A DNA stretch of 64,000 bases from Siphonodentalium dalli (GCA_032622095.1 CP136068.1:159545465-159609464); one strand, 5' to 3'; positions 32,645 through 46,037 are shown, numbered from the stretch's first letter. The notes: generated by a model not told the origin, from the letters alone. Program-made: numbers and translations.

Positions 32645-32650
32645 ATTAAA
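32645..32650 (+). terminator. Candidate poly(A) signal (ATTAAA) of the channel gene
   Basis: ATTAAA lies 277 bases after the stop codon. No AATAAA was seen between the stop and the next mobile element at 32704. The choice is tentative. Confidence 0.3.
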
Positions 32651-32703
32651 AAAAGGTATTAACTAACTTCCTGCTTTGTTGAAATACCGATAAAATCAAT
32701 ACA

Positions 32704-33174
32704 ATATGTGACCCGCCATATCCAATCCAGTCGTAAGTCGGGAATTTATTTTACCCTGTGCCAATGCATGCTCTTATATATGCGAGTCGACCATAGGTCG
32801 CCTCGCATATATAAGAGAATGCATTGGCCTAACAATTTTTTTACAATTTTAATAATTTTTTCTTGTATTCTTTAACAATTTTATAATTTCACCCATACAG
32901 ATCCCCAGACAAACATGAGCAGACGACACTCTTCTATATGCTTCTATATATGTGTGGGGCTCCCTGCATGGTAATGGGTGGTTTTTTTTATTTTATGTCC
33001 TAACAATTGTAAGAAACATTTATTTAAAAAAAAATGATACAAAATTGTTAGGCCAATGCATTATCTTATATATGCGAGGCGACCTATGGTCGACTCCCAT
33101 ATATAAGAGAATGCATTGGCACAGGGTAAAAAAAATCCCGACTTACGACTGGATTTGATATGGCGGGTCACATA
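32704..33174. mobile_element. MITE with hairpin module and ATATGTGACCCGCC ends, 471 bp
   Basis: Terminal inverted repeats ATATGTGACCCGCCATATC + CAATCCAGTCGTAAGTCGGGA at the left and the complement at the right. Inside are two outward copies of the 75-bp hairpin (32758-32827 and 33053-33119), each bordered by ACCCTGTG/CACAGGGT, separated by an AT-rich spacer. The ends differ from those of the TTAA elements although the core is the same. Confidence 0.85.
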
Positions 33175-34307
33175 TATCCAAAGAAGATAGTGTATCGTTT
33201 TTGTTCTGACTGTGTAATTGACATAATTTGCTTTCATTTGACAATACAACTATGAACAATACTATTATGACATTACACGATATATATTGACTCATACTAC
33301 ATCGGAACACAGCAAACATGTCATACACAAACGAAACAACAGCCAACAATGATTGTCGGTAAGCCGAATACTTATTGTAAAATATGGTCCAATCATGATG
33401 AATTATAATTGTTATTACTGTGCTTATCATATATTTAATATTCATGAAAGCAGATATTTGTTTGAACTAGTGTGAAGTCAGAAATATGATGCATACATGT
33501 AAGGGGGAGAACTTATTAATAAATGTCAGTAGGTTTTGTTATCTTGTGTTCATGTAATTCCCCGGGAAGAAAATCATACGGACACGACGTTCAAATGAAT
33601 CTCTTCACGTACGATGGCGTGTGCGTAAAATGTCCGTTGGAGCATACATGTATAACATGATACAATTTGTGTCACATTATGGCGTGGTTTCGTGGATCAA
33701 ACACAATATTATGTCGAAACATAGTGTACTTGTTATGTATGTAATTGTTGTGTTTGTCACGGAACGAATTACTTTAGTAATATGTCGCCTTGCAAAGAAT
33801 CAATGACCACGCATTTGTACATAAGCATGAAGCAATATAGTGTAATCTTTATCAAGACGGATTGGTTCTTAAAGAGAAATAAAGTGAACTTGTTCGCTTC
33901 TGAACGATAACATGCTGATGCTTGGGGTTTGGTTAATTCGAGATTATTGTTGTTTAAGACGTCATGGGATCTCATTATACTACTTATTTATGTGGGCAGT
34001 AGCCTCTATACGGGCGCCTGTGGCGCATAAGATACTATGGGTGGCGGGATGGGGTGGTGGGTGGGATCTCATTATACTACCACAAAGTTGTCAGTTATGT
34101 GGGTGGATGGAATACCGTCCAGAGGGTTAATTTTACCCTGATATAAATATGGTGTACATCGAAACCACCGACCCCCGGAAAGCAATTGCCAAACATGCAC
34201 AGGTACATAAACCAGAATAGCCACCAAATTAACGAACATTTCAAAATTGTCTCAGGTCATACAAATCGGATTAATAACGGTAATTTGCCGTCACAGAGAC
34301 ATCACAA
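33175..34307. other. No gene recognised
   Basis: AT-rich. Short frames (for example 33912-34130 +) show no domain, splice or promoter support. A short duplication GGGTGGTGGGTGGGATCTCA / GGGATCTCATTATACTAC is present near 33965-34080. Confidence 0.4.
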
Positions 34308-34707
34308 TTAACCCTTTACCCAACAGAAGGGCCCTGTGCCAATGCATTCTCTTATATATGCGAGTCGACCATAGGTCGCCTCACATATATAATAGAATGC
34401 ATTGGCTTAACACATTAAAAATTATAAAATTGTTAAAGAATGTAAGAAAAAATGGTAAAAAGTGTTAAAAAAAGATTTTTTTTAGCCCAATGCATTCTCT
34501 TATATATGCGAGGCGACATATGGTCGACTCGCATATATAAGAGAATGCATTGGTACAGGGCATAACTGTAACCATCACAATGTGGTCAATGAGCCGGTTC
34601 CAATGATAACCATATTTGTATGGTTTTATTGAGACAGACCCAAGATAATTTAGGCTGTTGCAGCTTTATTTGGCCGTTTTTGGCCGGTTTGTTTGGTAAA
34701 GGGTTAA
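34308..34707. mobile_element. piggyBac-like MITE, complete copy 1 (400 bp)
   Basis: TTAA duplications (34308-34311, 34704-34707) flank ends CCCTTTACCCAACA(G) and TTTGGTAAAGGG. A TTAA target and CCC-terminal ends are hallmarks of piggyBac elements. Inside are two hairpin modules (34337-34407, 34487-34555) in opposite orientation separated by a TTAAAGAATGTAAGAAAAAA spacer. Then comes the block AACCATCACAATGTGGTCAA...TTATTTGGCCG. No coding capacity. Confidence 0.88.
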
Positions 34708-37700
34708 CCATCATAGTGCCTTTGTACAACTTATACATAACAACTATTCGGCCCAGTCAATTAGCCTCTTTCTAAAAAAAAAGGTATGGTGTTCTGAATC
34801 ATGAAACGTCATCCTAAGTTTGTCAATCAGGTCCCATATAGTAGTCCGTATGTCGTCAACTCCACGTTGTGATACGCTTACTAATAAAACAAATAAAATT
34901 GCTCAGACTGGTCCGAAATAGGGAACATAACTTACTCTAAACGCCGTGAAAGGAAAGAGTGAATTGCAATAGTTAACATGAAACAATGACCAGGCAGACA
35001 TGACATATATAAAGTGGTCTTATAAGACAAATTATTCACACACATGCAGCTTCAAATAATAATGTGTAATAAACAAGTGGGTGATCGAGGAATTAGAACC
35101 TTATCTGATACTGTATTCCAGTGCTTTAATCTTACGTTGTTGGATATATACATAAAAACAGTGAAGACCATAACAGAACCGTTCAAATAGATATCCAGTA
35201 TACTAGTAGATAATCAATGTTGTAAATTTTGCAAGTGGCTTCGCGAATAATGTGCATAAATGCCAATGCATGTCACATGTATCATAATGTTAGCTTTGCA
35301 TCAATTCGCCAACATTCCGGTAATCATTGGGATTTATTCTCTCGACTTCGGTCTTGAATAAACTTACATATTTACGAGCATTTACAAGCAACATCAATGT
35401 CATTAAATTTTGAAATATATCCAGGTTTATGCTATATATAAATTGTGATGGACTGCACCCACGTCGATACATTTAGACGTTTATTAAATTGTCATCGTTG
35501 ATAAATTTCAAGATGTATTCCCCCAGAGAGATTCTGATAATATTATGATTATGAAATTTAAATTACCTGAATTATATAATCCATCACACCAGGTGGTTTT
35601 TGTTTTACAGAAACACTCTGCATGCTCCATGTCATATTTAACGGTCCATATTTGGAGCCTTGAGTGCGAATGTCGACCGAAATCCGCCCGCAATTATTGT
35701 AAAAACCGAAAACGGACAGCGAATATCAACACGTTACTATTATGTGTCGGCGTTGACATATCCGGCTGCACCCTAGATGAATCAGTCACTAGCAGTGCAG
35801 TATTAAAAACCTTTAGACACACAAACTCATCTAAAATCAATCAATAATTAGAGCCAGCAGACATTTTTATTTGGTAAACCAGGACCCACATGTCAATCCG
35901 AGGTATGAACATATATTAAACGCAAAAGCTCGCGATCGGGTAAATTGGGGCAAATAACTCCGTCTTAACAGGTCATGCAATTGACAGTTCGCTGTTGTTG
36001 ATTAAGGCAACACAGTGCCGCAATGGTGGTAGTTACCCTTCAAATTTGGGGAACATAACCCGTGTATTGTCATTGTAGATAACAAAACATAACACGGCCA
36101 CACCCGCCCCACCATGAGGACTAGCCTATACACACATCTATGTTGTGTAATTGATTAGTCGTAGTTCAACACAAATGCAGAACCCAAAACTTGTCCCGAT
36201 CAATTGTATATGCACAATGCACATAGTATGTGCATTAGTAGAATCGTTATTACTATTTAATTTTTGACTTAAAATAAAAAAATATTATTTTTATCAATTC
36301 CACCCAGAAATGTTTGAAAATTCTAAAAAAAATTGCACGTCCGCACATTTCTTTAAAACTATTGCTATAACATCGGAATATATTTTTGACAAAATGCTAT
36401 AATTCGGTTGTCTAACGTGGATTTTTGACAGATCGAACAGGTTGTGGGCAATACAATTATTGCGCTACATCGCTGAAGCAATAAGTTAATACTCACAATT
36501 CGCAGTCGCCACCGAATGGAATGTTATTTACGAGAGATATTTGAAAATCGCAAATTTGTTGATTTGGTGTGCCGTTTTGGCAGCCATCTTTGACTGGAAT
36601 AACATTTTCAATTGAATTTTGGTAAAGCATTCTAAAAACTGCTATTGATGAATTCCTCTTTACAGTTGTAAACTGAGCAAGCGTTTATACCAAAAAACAG
36701 ACAAACTTGAAACATTATTGATAACCAAAATTGGCGTCCTGGCGGATTGACAAAATTACGTTTTGAAGCGTTAACTAAAGGGGTACTAAATCCGACCAGT
36801 TATCGTCTTCTTTTATTGTCAATAAAATATATTTCCAGAAATGAATGAAGTTGTGCCATGCATTAGTGCAAAATACACGCATGCGCTCTATAATTAAAAT
36901 GAATTTATGATTCCGTTATAATCCGGATTTATTTACAGTCCCCTTTAAGCAACGCGTTATAATTTTGACAACAATTTTACTGTCCAATGAAGAACAAACG
37001 AGTCATCACTATAATATAGCTTGTTAATTTCTACATGACAAGTATAAACCGATTTGACTAAATAAACAACACGAACAGAAGATACAATAGAGATTGACGT
37101 TTGAAGATAATATTCATAATTATTATTCTTACTGAATATAAATTATATTCGTATTAAAGCTATTAGTTGTTGATTAAAACATGGTATGTTCACTGTACGC
37201 AACGCCAATTTCTAGCTTCTAGCCGACGTGAATGTATTCGATGCACATTTAAACTCAAAATGGCGTGAAAAACAAGAGATACTAATACACTCAACAACGA
37301 ACTAACTTAAAGCATAAACATATGATTTGATATCGATTTAAAATGTATAGCCAATCTTCCTTCGCGATAATACATATATGGTTCACCGGCCGATAGACAC
37401 ATGATATTTAACAGTCCACATTAAAATCAACGACATTTTATCCGATTACAGATCAATTTATGTCATTTAAGTTTGTGCATTAAGTTACATGGCTGGTGGA
37501 TGGTTACACAATATGCATCCGCATTCCGTGAGACGCTCATATCCACAAAACAAATACAGAACCATGTTTATGCCACCCCGATTAAATCACTGTATAGTGC
37601 ACGGTGAAACAAGCGATGGAAGCGAAATAAGAAAACGAAATTTCGTTTGATAATTTCGTTTCCTTCGCCTGTCTTGTTGTAATTGTTTGCATTTACATCG

Positions 37701-37880
37701 CGAAATACAAAATACTACCCATGCACGTGGTTTCCATAATAATAGCTGCTCGTATTTATGTTGTAATGTGAGAAATTTCGCTTTCTAATTTTGCTTGCTT
37801 TGTTTGTTTTGCGTACAGTGAACATACACTTGACGTTTTGTCGTGTTCATCAGTCACATATAATTTTGAGAACAAATACT
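34708..37880. other. No gene recognised
   Basis: About 3.2 kb of AT-rich DNA without an exon or open frame I can support. The frame at 35545-35847 (+) has no recognisable domain and no splice or promoter signals. Confidence 0.45.
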
Positions 37881-38110
37881 GCAAAACAACCGACAAAATC
37901 AAACGAAATTTCGTTTGGTTATTTCGTTCCATCGATTTCGTCGGTTATTTGGCATGGCAGCTTACGTGCGCGTTTGATCTTATTTCGTGTTCGTCGCTTA
38001 TTTCGCATGGCAGCTTACGTGCGCGTTTGATCTAATTTCGTGTTCGTCGCTTATTTCGTTTTCTAATTTCTATTCCGTCACTTGTTTCGGCTTCGAATTT
38101 ACGCACGCGT
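37880..38110. repeat. Short tandem repeat, TTTCGTGTTCGTCGCTTATT units
   Basis: Two nearly identical 54-56-bp units containing GGCATGGCAGCTTACGTGCG + CGTTTGATCT, within a longer zone rich in ATTTCGTTT and TTCGTC words starting near 37620. The overlapping frames in this zone are repeat-driven. Confidence 0.7.
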
Positions 38111-38259
38111 TCGACATTTTTCGCTTTTATCGCTTGTTTACACACATCGGTAGTGGTAAAAACGAGATTCCATAGGAAATTTTAACCTGAGAATATGTCC
38201 GTATCACGGAGATTCGTTCAAGAAAATAAGTTCTTCAGTTGTTCATCTCGCTGAAACGC

Positions 38260-38570
38260 GGATTTAATATATGAAACGTGATGTATATATTTAAAGTGAT
38301 GTGGAACACTCCGGTATGGTGATCAAATAGAAATGAATAATTTTGGAGTAATTGTTGCAAATAGTACATCAACATAGACAGCACATATGAATCAAATGCA
38401 GCGACTCTTGATGGCGAAATCGTTTCCGTTAGTTTATCGCCGATAGATGCGTCCCGAATCGAGTAGTAACTATTTACAATTCAGCGTATTTCTGACGATG
38501 TTTTCTATGGATTGGTACGGTCGAGTTGTTCAATGTTGTCGGCGATGTTAGTATAATGGTACATTTCTCC
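38260..38570 (-). repeat. Dispersed repeat family 4, copy 1
   Basis: The complement contains GGGACGCATCTATCGGCGAT, TTTCGCCATCAAGAGTC and CACATCACTTTAAATAT. All have close counterparts on the plus strand at 45390-45640. Probably an old mobile element. The ends are not resolved. Confidence 0.6.
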
Positions 38571-39216
38571 AGTTGTCATGGCGCCTGAACACTAGCTCAT
38601 CAGTTTCAGGCACCCGAACAAGTACATATTATGTCTTTAACAGTGTTCCAGTTCAAGGGATCAATATACATGTAGGTCGATAAATGCGCTAAGCATTCTT
38701 ATATGGCATAGGGAGACTAAATCACATGATCGAGTTTCATAATGAAACAACATAGAGTATTCTGTGTTAGTCTATTCCTGACAACGGTAAACTAAACAAC
38801 ATTTGTTTCACTTCTGCATGCTCGAAAACATGAACACAGCTGCGTGTATTTATCACCCTATATAGTACGCATCCGTCCATATTACGCTAACATAATTTTC
38901 GACCGAGGCATGTCCGTTTATTCCTTTCTATTATAATGCATCATTGACGAGTAGTTATCCTTTACATCCATGCCGATTATTACTAGACACATTCAAGTGC
39001 ATCCTTGTTTAACTGAGTGGGAGGATATATTTAGAAATGACAGTATTAACATAGCTGTCAGTATTCGAAGTGCTGTACTTGACATATCATGTATGCAATA
39101 CAATATTATTACGTCAACCTTAAGTGTGACATGTTGTTGTTATTATCATACCAACCTATATTTGAATTGTTACTGGGAACGGAACGTCGATAGATATAAT
39201 CGTCACCCCGTGTCTG

Positions 39217-39616
39217 TTAACCCTTTACCCAACAAACCGGCCAAAACCGGCCAAATAAAGCTTCACCAGCCTAAAATATCTTCGGTCTGTCTCAATAGAA
39301 CCATACAAATATGGATATCATTGGAACTGGCTCCTTGACCACATTGTGATGGTTACAGTTATGCCCTGTGCCAATGCATTCTCTTATATATGCGAGTCGA
39401 CCATAGGTCGCCTCGCATATATAAGATAATGCATTGGCCTAACAAAAATCTTTTTTTCACACTTTTTACCATTTTTTCTTACATTCTTTAACAATTTTAT
39501 AATTTTTAATGTGTTAAGCCAATGCATTCTCTTATATATGCGAGGCGACCTATGGTCGACTCGCATATATAAGAGAATGCATTGGCACAGGGCCCTTCTG
39601 TTGGGCAAATGGTTAA
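39217..39616. mobile_element. piggyBac-like MITE, complete copy 2 (inverted)
   Basis: TTAA at 39217-39220 and 39613-39616, ends CCCTTTACCCAACAAACC and CTGTTGGGCAAATGG. Same content as the copy at 34308 but in the opposite orientation: the TTTGGCCGG block is at the left here. Two hairpin modules at 39370-39435 and 39518-39585. Confidence 0.88.
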
Positions 39617-39734
39617 ATGCACGTAGTACGTGTTTTACATACTCAATCAGCCGTTTCACATGATGCCGATGATGAATTCGCCCTCTTGTGACATGTTGGA
39701 CTTCGACTACATATAACATATAATACTATTTGGG

Positions 39735-40165
39735 TCTCTTGCTGAAGGTGCTTCTGGTGCTCGCCAAAAGCGACAAATATGCGGCTTGTGTCATTTTCCG
39801 CAGACGCCAAAGCATGCGATAACGTCGCATGTGTTGGCCCTCCCGAAAGCGACAAAATCCAAAAGATGTGCGCCGTAGTATTGCACATTTCGCCGCTTTT
39901 GTCGCATGTTTTGTCGCTTTCGGCGCTCGCCAAATGTCTCATGGTTTGGGGCGCTGGAAGCAATACAAGCGCCAAATTATGCCACATTATATTTTGTCGC
40001 TTTCGGCGCGTGCCAAAACATGCGATATTTTCATTTTTTGGCGCGCGCCGAAAGCAACACAACATGCGATATTAGTCGCACTGTTTGTCGCGTTTTGCTC
40101 GCACCAGAACATGCGACATTTTTAAATCTACATTACGTCGTAGATATTTTCGATTTCGGCGTGCA
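39735..40165. repeat. Degenerate tandem repeat with CGAAAGCGACAAAA / CATGCGAT words
   Basis: Irregular 55-70-bp units containing (G)CGCTCGCC, TTTTGTCGCTTTCGGCG and ACATGCGA(T), in both orientations. Frames on both strands (39643-40065 -, 39779-40075 +, 39829-40125 +, 39906-40223 +) all read through the same repeat and are not supported as genes. Confidence 0.7.
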
Positions 40166-40662
40166 ACCGAATCGCCACACTAGATACAAACCCGTATTAA
40201 GTGAGCAGACACGGATCAACTGATAATTTATTGATTAGGTGTATTAATCTTGTGTATGATTGGTCGATATCTACACGAAATGGATGCGTCGTCATTGAAA
40301 CTCACTATCATTTTCCCCGAACCAATGGACTATTTCGTTCCGGAAATTATAGACCGACCAAGAACTTGTCATGGTAGTAGCCTCGTTTAGGAAAATAAAT
40401 GTCCCAGTTGCACATCGCTCTGAAGCGTGCATTGTGGGTCAGGTTTCATTGGATTGATGTTACAATTTGACAGTTAATATATTTGAGGTGTCGCTGGGAA
40501 CTAAATACTAATAGCAAAAATCGGTACAGCTTGTCTACCTCATGGCATAGTGATACGAAAGGGATTGCAAAAATCCGAAATCGAGGTTCCCAATGGGAGT
40601 ACATCAAAATATTAACCATTTGGGAATTCAATCTGAGTCTATGTCTCCCATAGCAGATGAGG

Positions 40663-40762
40663 AAATGCAGAATGAGGTCCCCAGAGGGTGAATTTGGTGA
40701 TTCTAGACCGCTATGCAGGATAGCGCCACTAAATTCACCTTATGTGGACCTCATTCTGCAAA
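40663..40762. repeat. Imperfect 100-bp palindrome
   Basis: Arms GCAGAATGAGGTCC...GGTGAATTT and AAATTCACC...GGACCTCATTCTGC, with a short centre GCTATGCAGGATAGC that is itself a hairpin. A MITE-like foldback without clear target duplications. Confidence 0.65.
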
Positions 40763-40884
40763 TGACAGGCACACTAAACTCAGGTATGATCATCATCATT
40801 AACTTTTCAAAAGAAGCATCATCATCATTAACCCTTTCTTTAATAATTCCAATGATCTTACAAGTGTCCCGTGGTTGTTAACCA

Positions 40885-41440
40885 GTGTATTCCCGCCCAA
40901 CCACAATTGATGTTATGACTCCTATGAGATTCGATGACATTCCCGCCCAACCACCCTTTATGTTATGGCTCCTAGATGATTCGATGACATTCCCGCCCAA
41001 CCACCCTTTATGTTATGGCTCCTAGAGGATTCGATGACATTCCCCCCCAAACCACTCTTTATATTATGGCTCCTAGATGATTCCATGTCATCCCCGCCCA
41101 ACCACTCTTTATATTATGGTTCCTAGAGGATTCGGTGACATTCCCGCCCAACCACTCTTTATATTATGGCTCCTAGAGGATTCCATGTCATCCCCGCCCA
41201 ACCACTCTTTATATTATGGCTCCTAGAGGATTCCATATCATCCCCACACAACCACTCTTTATATTATGGTTCCTAGAGGATTCGATGCCATTCCCGCCCA
41301 ACCACTCTTTATATTATGGATCCCAGGAAATCCGTTGTCTTTCTCGAAAAACTATTCTTTATGTTATGGTTCCGTGTGTATTCGAAGTCATTCATGCCCA
41401 GCCACTCCTTAGTGTATGGCTTCGTGGATATTCGATGTCG
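40885..41440. repeat. Minisatellite, 50-bp unit, about 11 copies
   Basis: Unit contains CATTCCCGCCCAACCACTCT, TTATATTATGGCTCCTAGAG and GATTCGATGA. The period is 50 bp (for example TCGATGACAT at 40931 and 40981). Variants alternate between GATTCGATGACAT and GATTCCATGTCAT. The last three units are diverged. Short frames across it are repeat-driven. Confidence 0.9.
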
Positions 41441-43368
41441 TGCCATTTTTACAGCGGCTGGCATCAATATATTTAAATTAACTTTCGTATTTATTAATAT
41501 AGGCTGCACCACGGCCCGAAACTAGTTCAATATCACATACACACATTTGGTTGCCGACGAATAGTTACTTGACTTCAGTGATTGAATTGTAGAAATATTC
41601 AGCCAATAAGTTCGACTAGCAATCTATCTTCGTTGGACATATTGGCTGAACATTCGTACCAATGTATCACACAATGCATATATTGTGTCTGCTTATAGTA
41701 TTGTCCATAATTGAAAACAATAGATAACCCCAATGTAGATGTCAATAATTGAATGGATTGAATGAAATCGATTCAGTTGTGAAAGCAGGACATTTATTGT
41801 AAGATTTCCAGTGGTACAATGGCAACGACGAATATGATTTTCCAGCTCCATTCACATTTTCACGCGGATGTGAACCTTGTATCATATCAGATTGATATGT
41901 GTGGTAGTTAGCAGTGCTATATATACTAAATTGTCAGGAAGTTCTGGATGAACTTCAATGAATAGCAACTTCGAAATAGCTATGAATTTTATGTGTATTT
42001 TGGCTAAGTAATATCAACTTTGATAGATTTCTCAAGGAAACATGTTACGTATCTTATCGATCTGAGGTAAATATGTTTTCATTTTTTTCGACATATAAAT
42101 TTGTTGTCAATACTATCGGTAAGTATTATGAGGTATGTTCGGTAAACAAAATGATTGACTGTTCATTTCTTTAATCAGTGACGTTTGCAGTAAACAATAT
42201 TGTTTACCAAGGCTTGATTATACGTTCTGCTCTATAATTTGAGTATCTATATTCTTTAACGTCCGCTCTTATTTGATATTTGATGTCCCTTGTTCTGTTC
42301 CACGAAGTAATCTGGAGTTATGTAATATGTCAGTGGTGTTGGTCGGTTTCTAACTCCTGAAAATAAATGAACATGTATGTGACGGTGTGGAGTTTACACC
42401 CATTATCATTATTAGCATTTCTCTGGATAAATCCAGCAAAAGGACGTGTATTTCATATAGCACCATCTTCATTCCAAATACAATCTAAATGGATACATTA
42501 GTAGGATAAATCAGTAGACCAAAACATTGATTCTGATACATCAATGTGGTCAAAATATAATTTATTTTGTATATCTCTGCGACCATGAACTGCTTGTATA
42601 ATAAATAATATTCTAAAACAAGTAAATCGCAAGGGTTCACGCTGGCCCAAAAACTGACTTTGGAGAATGATTTTGCCACAACAATCTGACTGTTTTAACC
42701 AATTTTCCGAAACTTTCGCAACATTGAAAAAAAAATATTGGATCACCAAGAAATTCGAAACTAAAACAAAAGAAAATGTTGTTGTTAAGAAACAAAATCC
42801 ACGAAGCTGTAAAATTTGTTGTCACTTTATCAAGAAAATACACCGTTCTAACAGCTAATCATCATTATTGTTTTATATAAATAAGCATTGTGTGGCTTTT
42901 GATAAATTGGTATTTATACGCAGGAGACATACTGCTGATTAACTGTTACCGCATTACGGGTTTCATTGAGATCAGATGATAATTTGCGAGGTGATGTTTT
43001 ACAATAACCTTGAAACTGTTTTGCCAAAATAAATGATTAAACAAATGTCAATTTGGCCACCGATAGCGGGAGCTATGTAAAGCACCAACTAGCTTATTGT
43101 CTTTTCTCAATGTGATGAGGCGTCTGTTGTGTCATAATGCTGAATTAAATTCCAACTGCATAATGCAACATGATGATTTGAATTAAACTCCCAACAAGCT
43201 AACACCATCTTCTAAATTTAACTATAAGCCAATATCGCTTGACGAGAGACCATTGCGTGACATGCCAAACGATGGTACAAATTATGTTGCATTCGATTGT
43301 GTATAGTTACTAAACTGTGCACATTATCACACAACCTGTATACCATGCATGTAGCTATGCATCATAAT
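41441..43368. other. No gene recognised
   Basis: AT-rich DNA. A minus-strand frame near 42485-42843 has no domain I recognise. Further 3' exons of the minus-strand secreted-protein gene at 43844-47275 may lie here, but none could be picked out. Confidence 0.4.
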
Positions 43369-43811
43369 TTAACCCTTTACCCAACAGAACGGCCCTGTGC
43401 CAATGCATTCTCCTATATATGCTAGTCGACCATAGGTCGCCTCGCATATATAAGAGAATGCATTGGCTTAACACATATTAAAAATGATAAAATTGTCAAA
43501 GATTGTAGAAAAATATTATAAAAATTGTTAAAAAATGTAAGAAAACATTCTAAAATTGTTAAAGAAAGTAAGAAAACATGATTTTTTAGGCCAATGCATT
43601 CTCTTATATATGCGAGGCGACCTATGGTCGACTCGCATATATAAGAGAATGCATTGGCACAGGGCATAACTGTAACCATCACAATGTGGTCAATGAACCG
43701 GTTCCAATGATATCAATATTTGTATGGTGTTATTGAGACAGACGGAAGATATTTTAGGCTGTTGAAGCTTTATTTGGGCATTTTTGGCCGGTTTGTTGGG
43801 TAAAGGGTTAA
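43369..43811. mobile_element. piggyBac-like MITE, complete copy 3 (443 bp)
   Basis: TTAA at 43369-43372 and 43808-43811, with ends CCCTTTACCCAACAGAACGG and GGTTTGTTGGGTAAAGGG. Hairpin modules at 43398-43467 and 43590-43658. Longer than the 400-bp copies because the A/T spacer between the hairpins is expanded by partial duplication. It lies 32 bp beyond the 3' border of the exon at 43844. Confidence 0.88.
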
Positions 43812-43843
43812 TAAGGGAGTTAATTAGTAATACTTTAACTAAC

Positions 43844-43924
43844 CTTTGTCCCACACATATTGCAAACTTGTCACCAATCCTGAGCAGTAAGCATCTACAT
43901 GGTTGGCATCCCTTTTCCGTATGT
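43844..43924 (-). CDS. Second exon of a small secreted Cys-rich protein
   Basis: An 81-bp exon on the minus strand (acceptor TTTTTTGTGTAG, donor AAAG|GTTAGT), phase 2 at both ends. It joins exon 1 (46992-47275) exactly in frame. It encodes HTEKGCQPCRC, then LLLRIGDKFAICVGQR. This repeats the end of exon 1 (GCPCDCKLLRIGDDFERC), so the exon appears to be a duplicated module G-C-x-(P)-C-x-C-x-L-L-R-I-G-D-x-F-x-x-C. The next exon must start in phase 2 and was not found. Function unknown. The LLRIGDxF core resembles a BH3 motif (see findings). Confidence 0.6.
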
Positions 43925-44494
43925 CTACACAAAAAAGTTTAATTCAATTAACATACTTATTATATTCAATTTGTGTTGGGTTATTTAATGTTGACTGTGA
44001 GATAACATGGGAGATAAGGTGGTTAAACAAATCCGTCAACATGAACAGAGACATTTAAATGGAACTATATTTTTTCTTGAATGTGCGTTACTTCCTCTTT
44101 GGTTGTGGTAAGGAAATCAATATTAGTGTTTTCAACCCCAACCTTTTCGAGGACGTTTTACTTTGGTCAAAAGTGATTATGTAATAAATAGGAATAAAAT
44201 TCATCGCAGTTATATACGAAATGTATTAACCTCGTCCATTAAATGCGAATTTATTGGACTCGGTTAACGAACTTCGTATGGAATTGCGACTCATTAGATA
44301 TCGTCCATATACACACGACACAATGTTATGTGGTCATTAATCCGAGGGTTGCGGTCGGTTTGATATAGGACTATTGGTTTGCCTCAATAGTTCATTATTA
44401 TTGCATGATTGGGCCCTCTCCATAAATAATGCGAGATTAGTAAGCATTCGTTGATTAGTGCTACTGTACAGGTCGGATAGCTTCAATGTGTTGT

Positions 44495-44578
44495 ATATTT
44501 TATAGTGTGTCTTTTATAGTGTGTCTTTTATGGTGTGTCTGTTATAGTGTGTCTTTTATAGTGTGTCTTTTATGGCTT
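44495..44578. repeat. 14-bp tandem repeat TTTTATAGTGTGTC
   Basis: Five to six copies of (T)TTATAGTGTGTCTT with single-base variants. Confidence 0.85.
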
Positions 44579-45389
44579 TAAGTGATGTGTCTTGGTCTCA
44601 ACAATTTCAAGTTGTGGAACGCTTAAATAAACAACATTATCGTGGAAACAGGTTCACACTGAACCTAAATATTCATATAGGTTCATATTGGACTAATTTG
44701 ATTCTGAAATAAACCCAAGTGAACTTACAGTAATACACCAGTTATTCCTTCGAATGACATAGACCGCAGTGAATCCAAATTACTGCACAGTAAATAGGCT
44801 ATTTTTGCACTTAATACTAAAATAGTGTGATTTCGGGCCTACGTTGTTTTGCAATACGTTCATATTGGACATATCGTAAACTCCAAATAGGTTCATAGTG
44901 AACTCATGATCGAGCGAAAAGGTTGAACATAAATGGAAATTCGTCGCCGATTCCCTCTCGATATAACGAGCATAATATATTAGTATACGCGGTGTTTCTG
45001 GACCTGAACCTCGATGATGGCAAACAATATTGCTGTTGTCGATACCGAGGAAATTATGGAGGATAAATGTGTTCCAATGCGCCTATAAAAGTACTTATTT
45101 TGGATTGAAACACAGTTTACACATTTACACACATCTCTCGTTGTTTACCCGACGTTGTCCAACATTGGATTAGCACGCCACCACCACTGCTTGGAGTGAA
45201 CTCGATCGAGATGTGAAGGAGAATATCTATATCTAACGGAGCAATTATTATTTTTGGTGACAGCATAATTGAAAATATATTAAGGACTTGTTCGTTCTTT
45301 GTGAAACCGAGAAGTTAGTACTCAGGTGCTGTGTCAACTGGAGGAAGGTGGCATTCCATTACCATCGAAAATCTGAAATAAATCGACCC

Positions 45390-45640
45390 TGCCACTCCAT
45401 AGAATAGATTGTCTGAACTACGTTCAAATGCAAATATTTACTTCTCGATTTGGGACGCAACTATCGGCGATACACTAACGAAAACAATTTCGCCATCGAG
45501 AGTCACTGCATTTATTTAATAAATACAAATCACTGTGCGTGTTGTCAATTTGGAGCCATCGTTATTTGATCATACAAGAGGAGTGTTTCACACCACTTTA
45601 AATATTCAACTGTACTGACAATCCAGAAGAACAGCACATA
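45390..45640 (+). repeat. Dispersed repeat family 4, copy 2
   Basis: Plus-strand counterpart of 38260-38570, with GGGACGCAACTATCGGCGAT, AATTTCGCCATCGAGAGTCA and CACACCACTTTAAATAT in the same order. Confidence 0.6.
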
Positions 45641-45714
45641 TATTTTCGCTCAGTCGACGAATTTATCGGCCATTCAAATCGCTGTTAATTTAGCCGTAAG
45701 TCTGCGGATTTCAT

Positions 45715-45797
45715 CCACCACTAAAACTGGCAATGTCGTGATATGTCATCTGTTGCTGAAAGCGACATAAAAACCCCAAATCAATCAATCAATCAAG
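45715..45797 (+). mobile_element. Short retroelement (SINE-like) 3' end
   Basis: A block ACTGGCAATGTCGTGATATG + TCAT...GCGACATAAAAACCCC ends in TCAATCAATCAATCAA. The same 3' region is present in the opposite orientation at 6471-6560. The simple tail and absence of coding sequence fit a SINE. The 5' boundary is unknown. Confidence 0.55.
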
Positions 45798-45928
45798 TTC
45801 GCCCAGCGTCGATCTCTGCCATTGGCGAACTTGACCAGCCCAGTAAAATGTCATGCCATAAATATAGGCAAGTATATATACACAAGTGTGAGAGATAATG
45901 AAGTAAATGAACATGAATTCATAGATAA

Positions 45929-46037
45929 TATCTACACTTTTTGGTTGGATATGGTAATTATCTCATGAGTGGAAATTCAGTTAATTGTTGTCATCACGAT
46001 TGAGATAATAACCATATCCAACCAAAAAGTGGAGATG
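45929..46037. mobile_element. Small MITE or palindrome, about 109 bp
   Basis: Arms CTACACTTTTTGGTTGGATA + TGGT and the complement ACCATATCCAACCAAAAAGT + GGAG, followed inward by ATTATCTCA and TGAGATAAT. No target duplication evident. Confidence 0.75.

Noticed and set aside
39643..40223. Several overlapping frames of 98-140 codons on both strands
   Set aside because: All follow the CGAAAGCGACAAAA repeat. No domain, splice site or promoter supports any of them.
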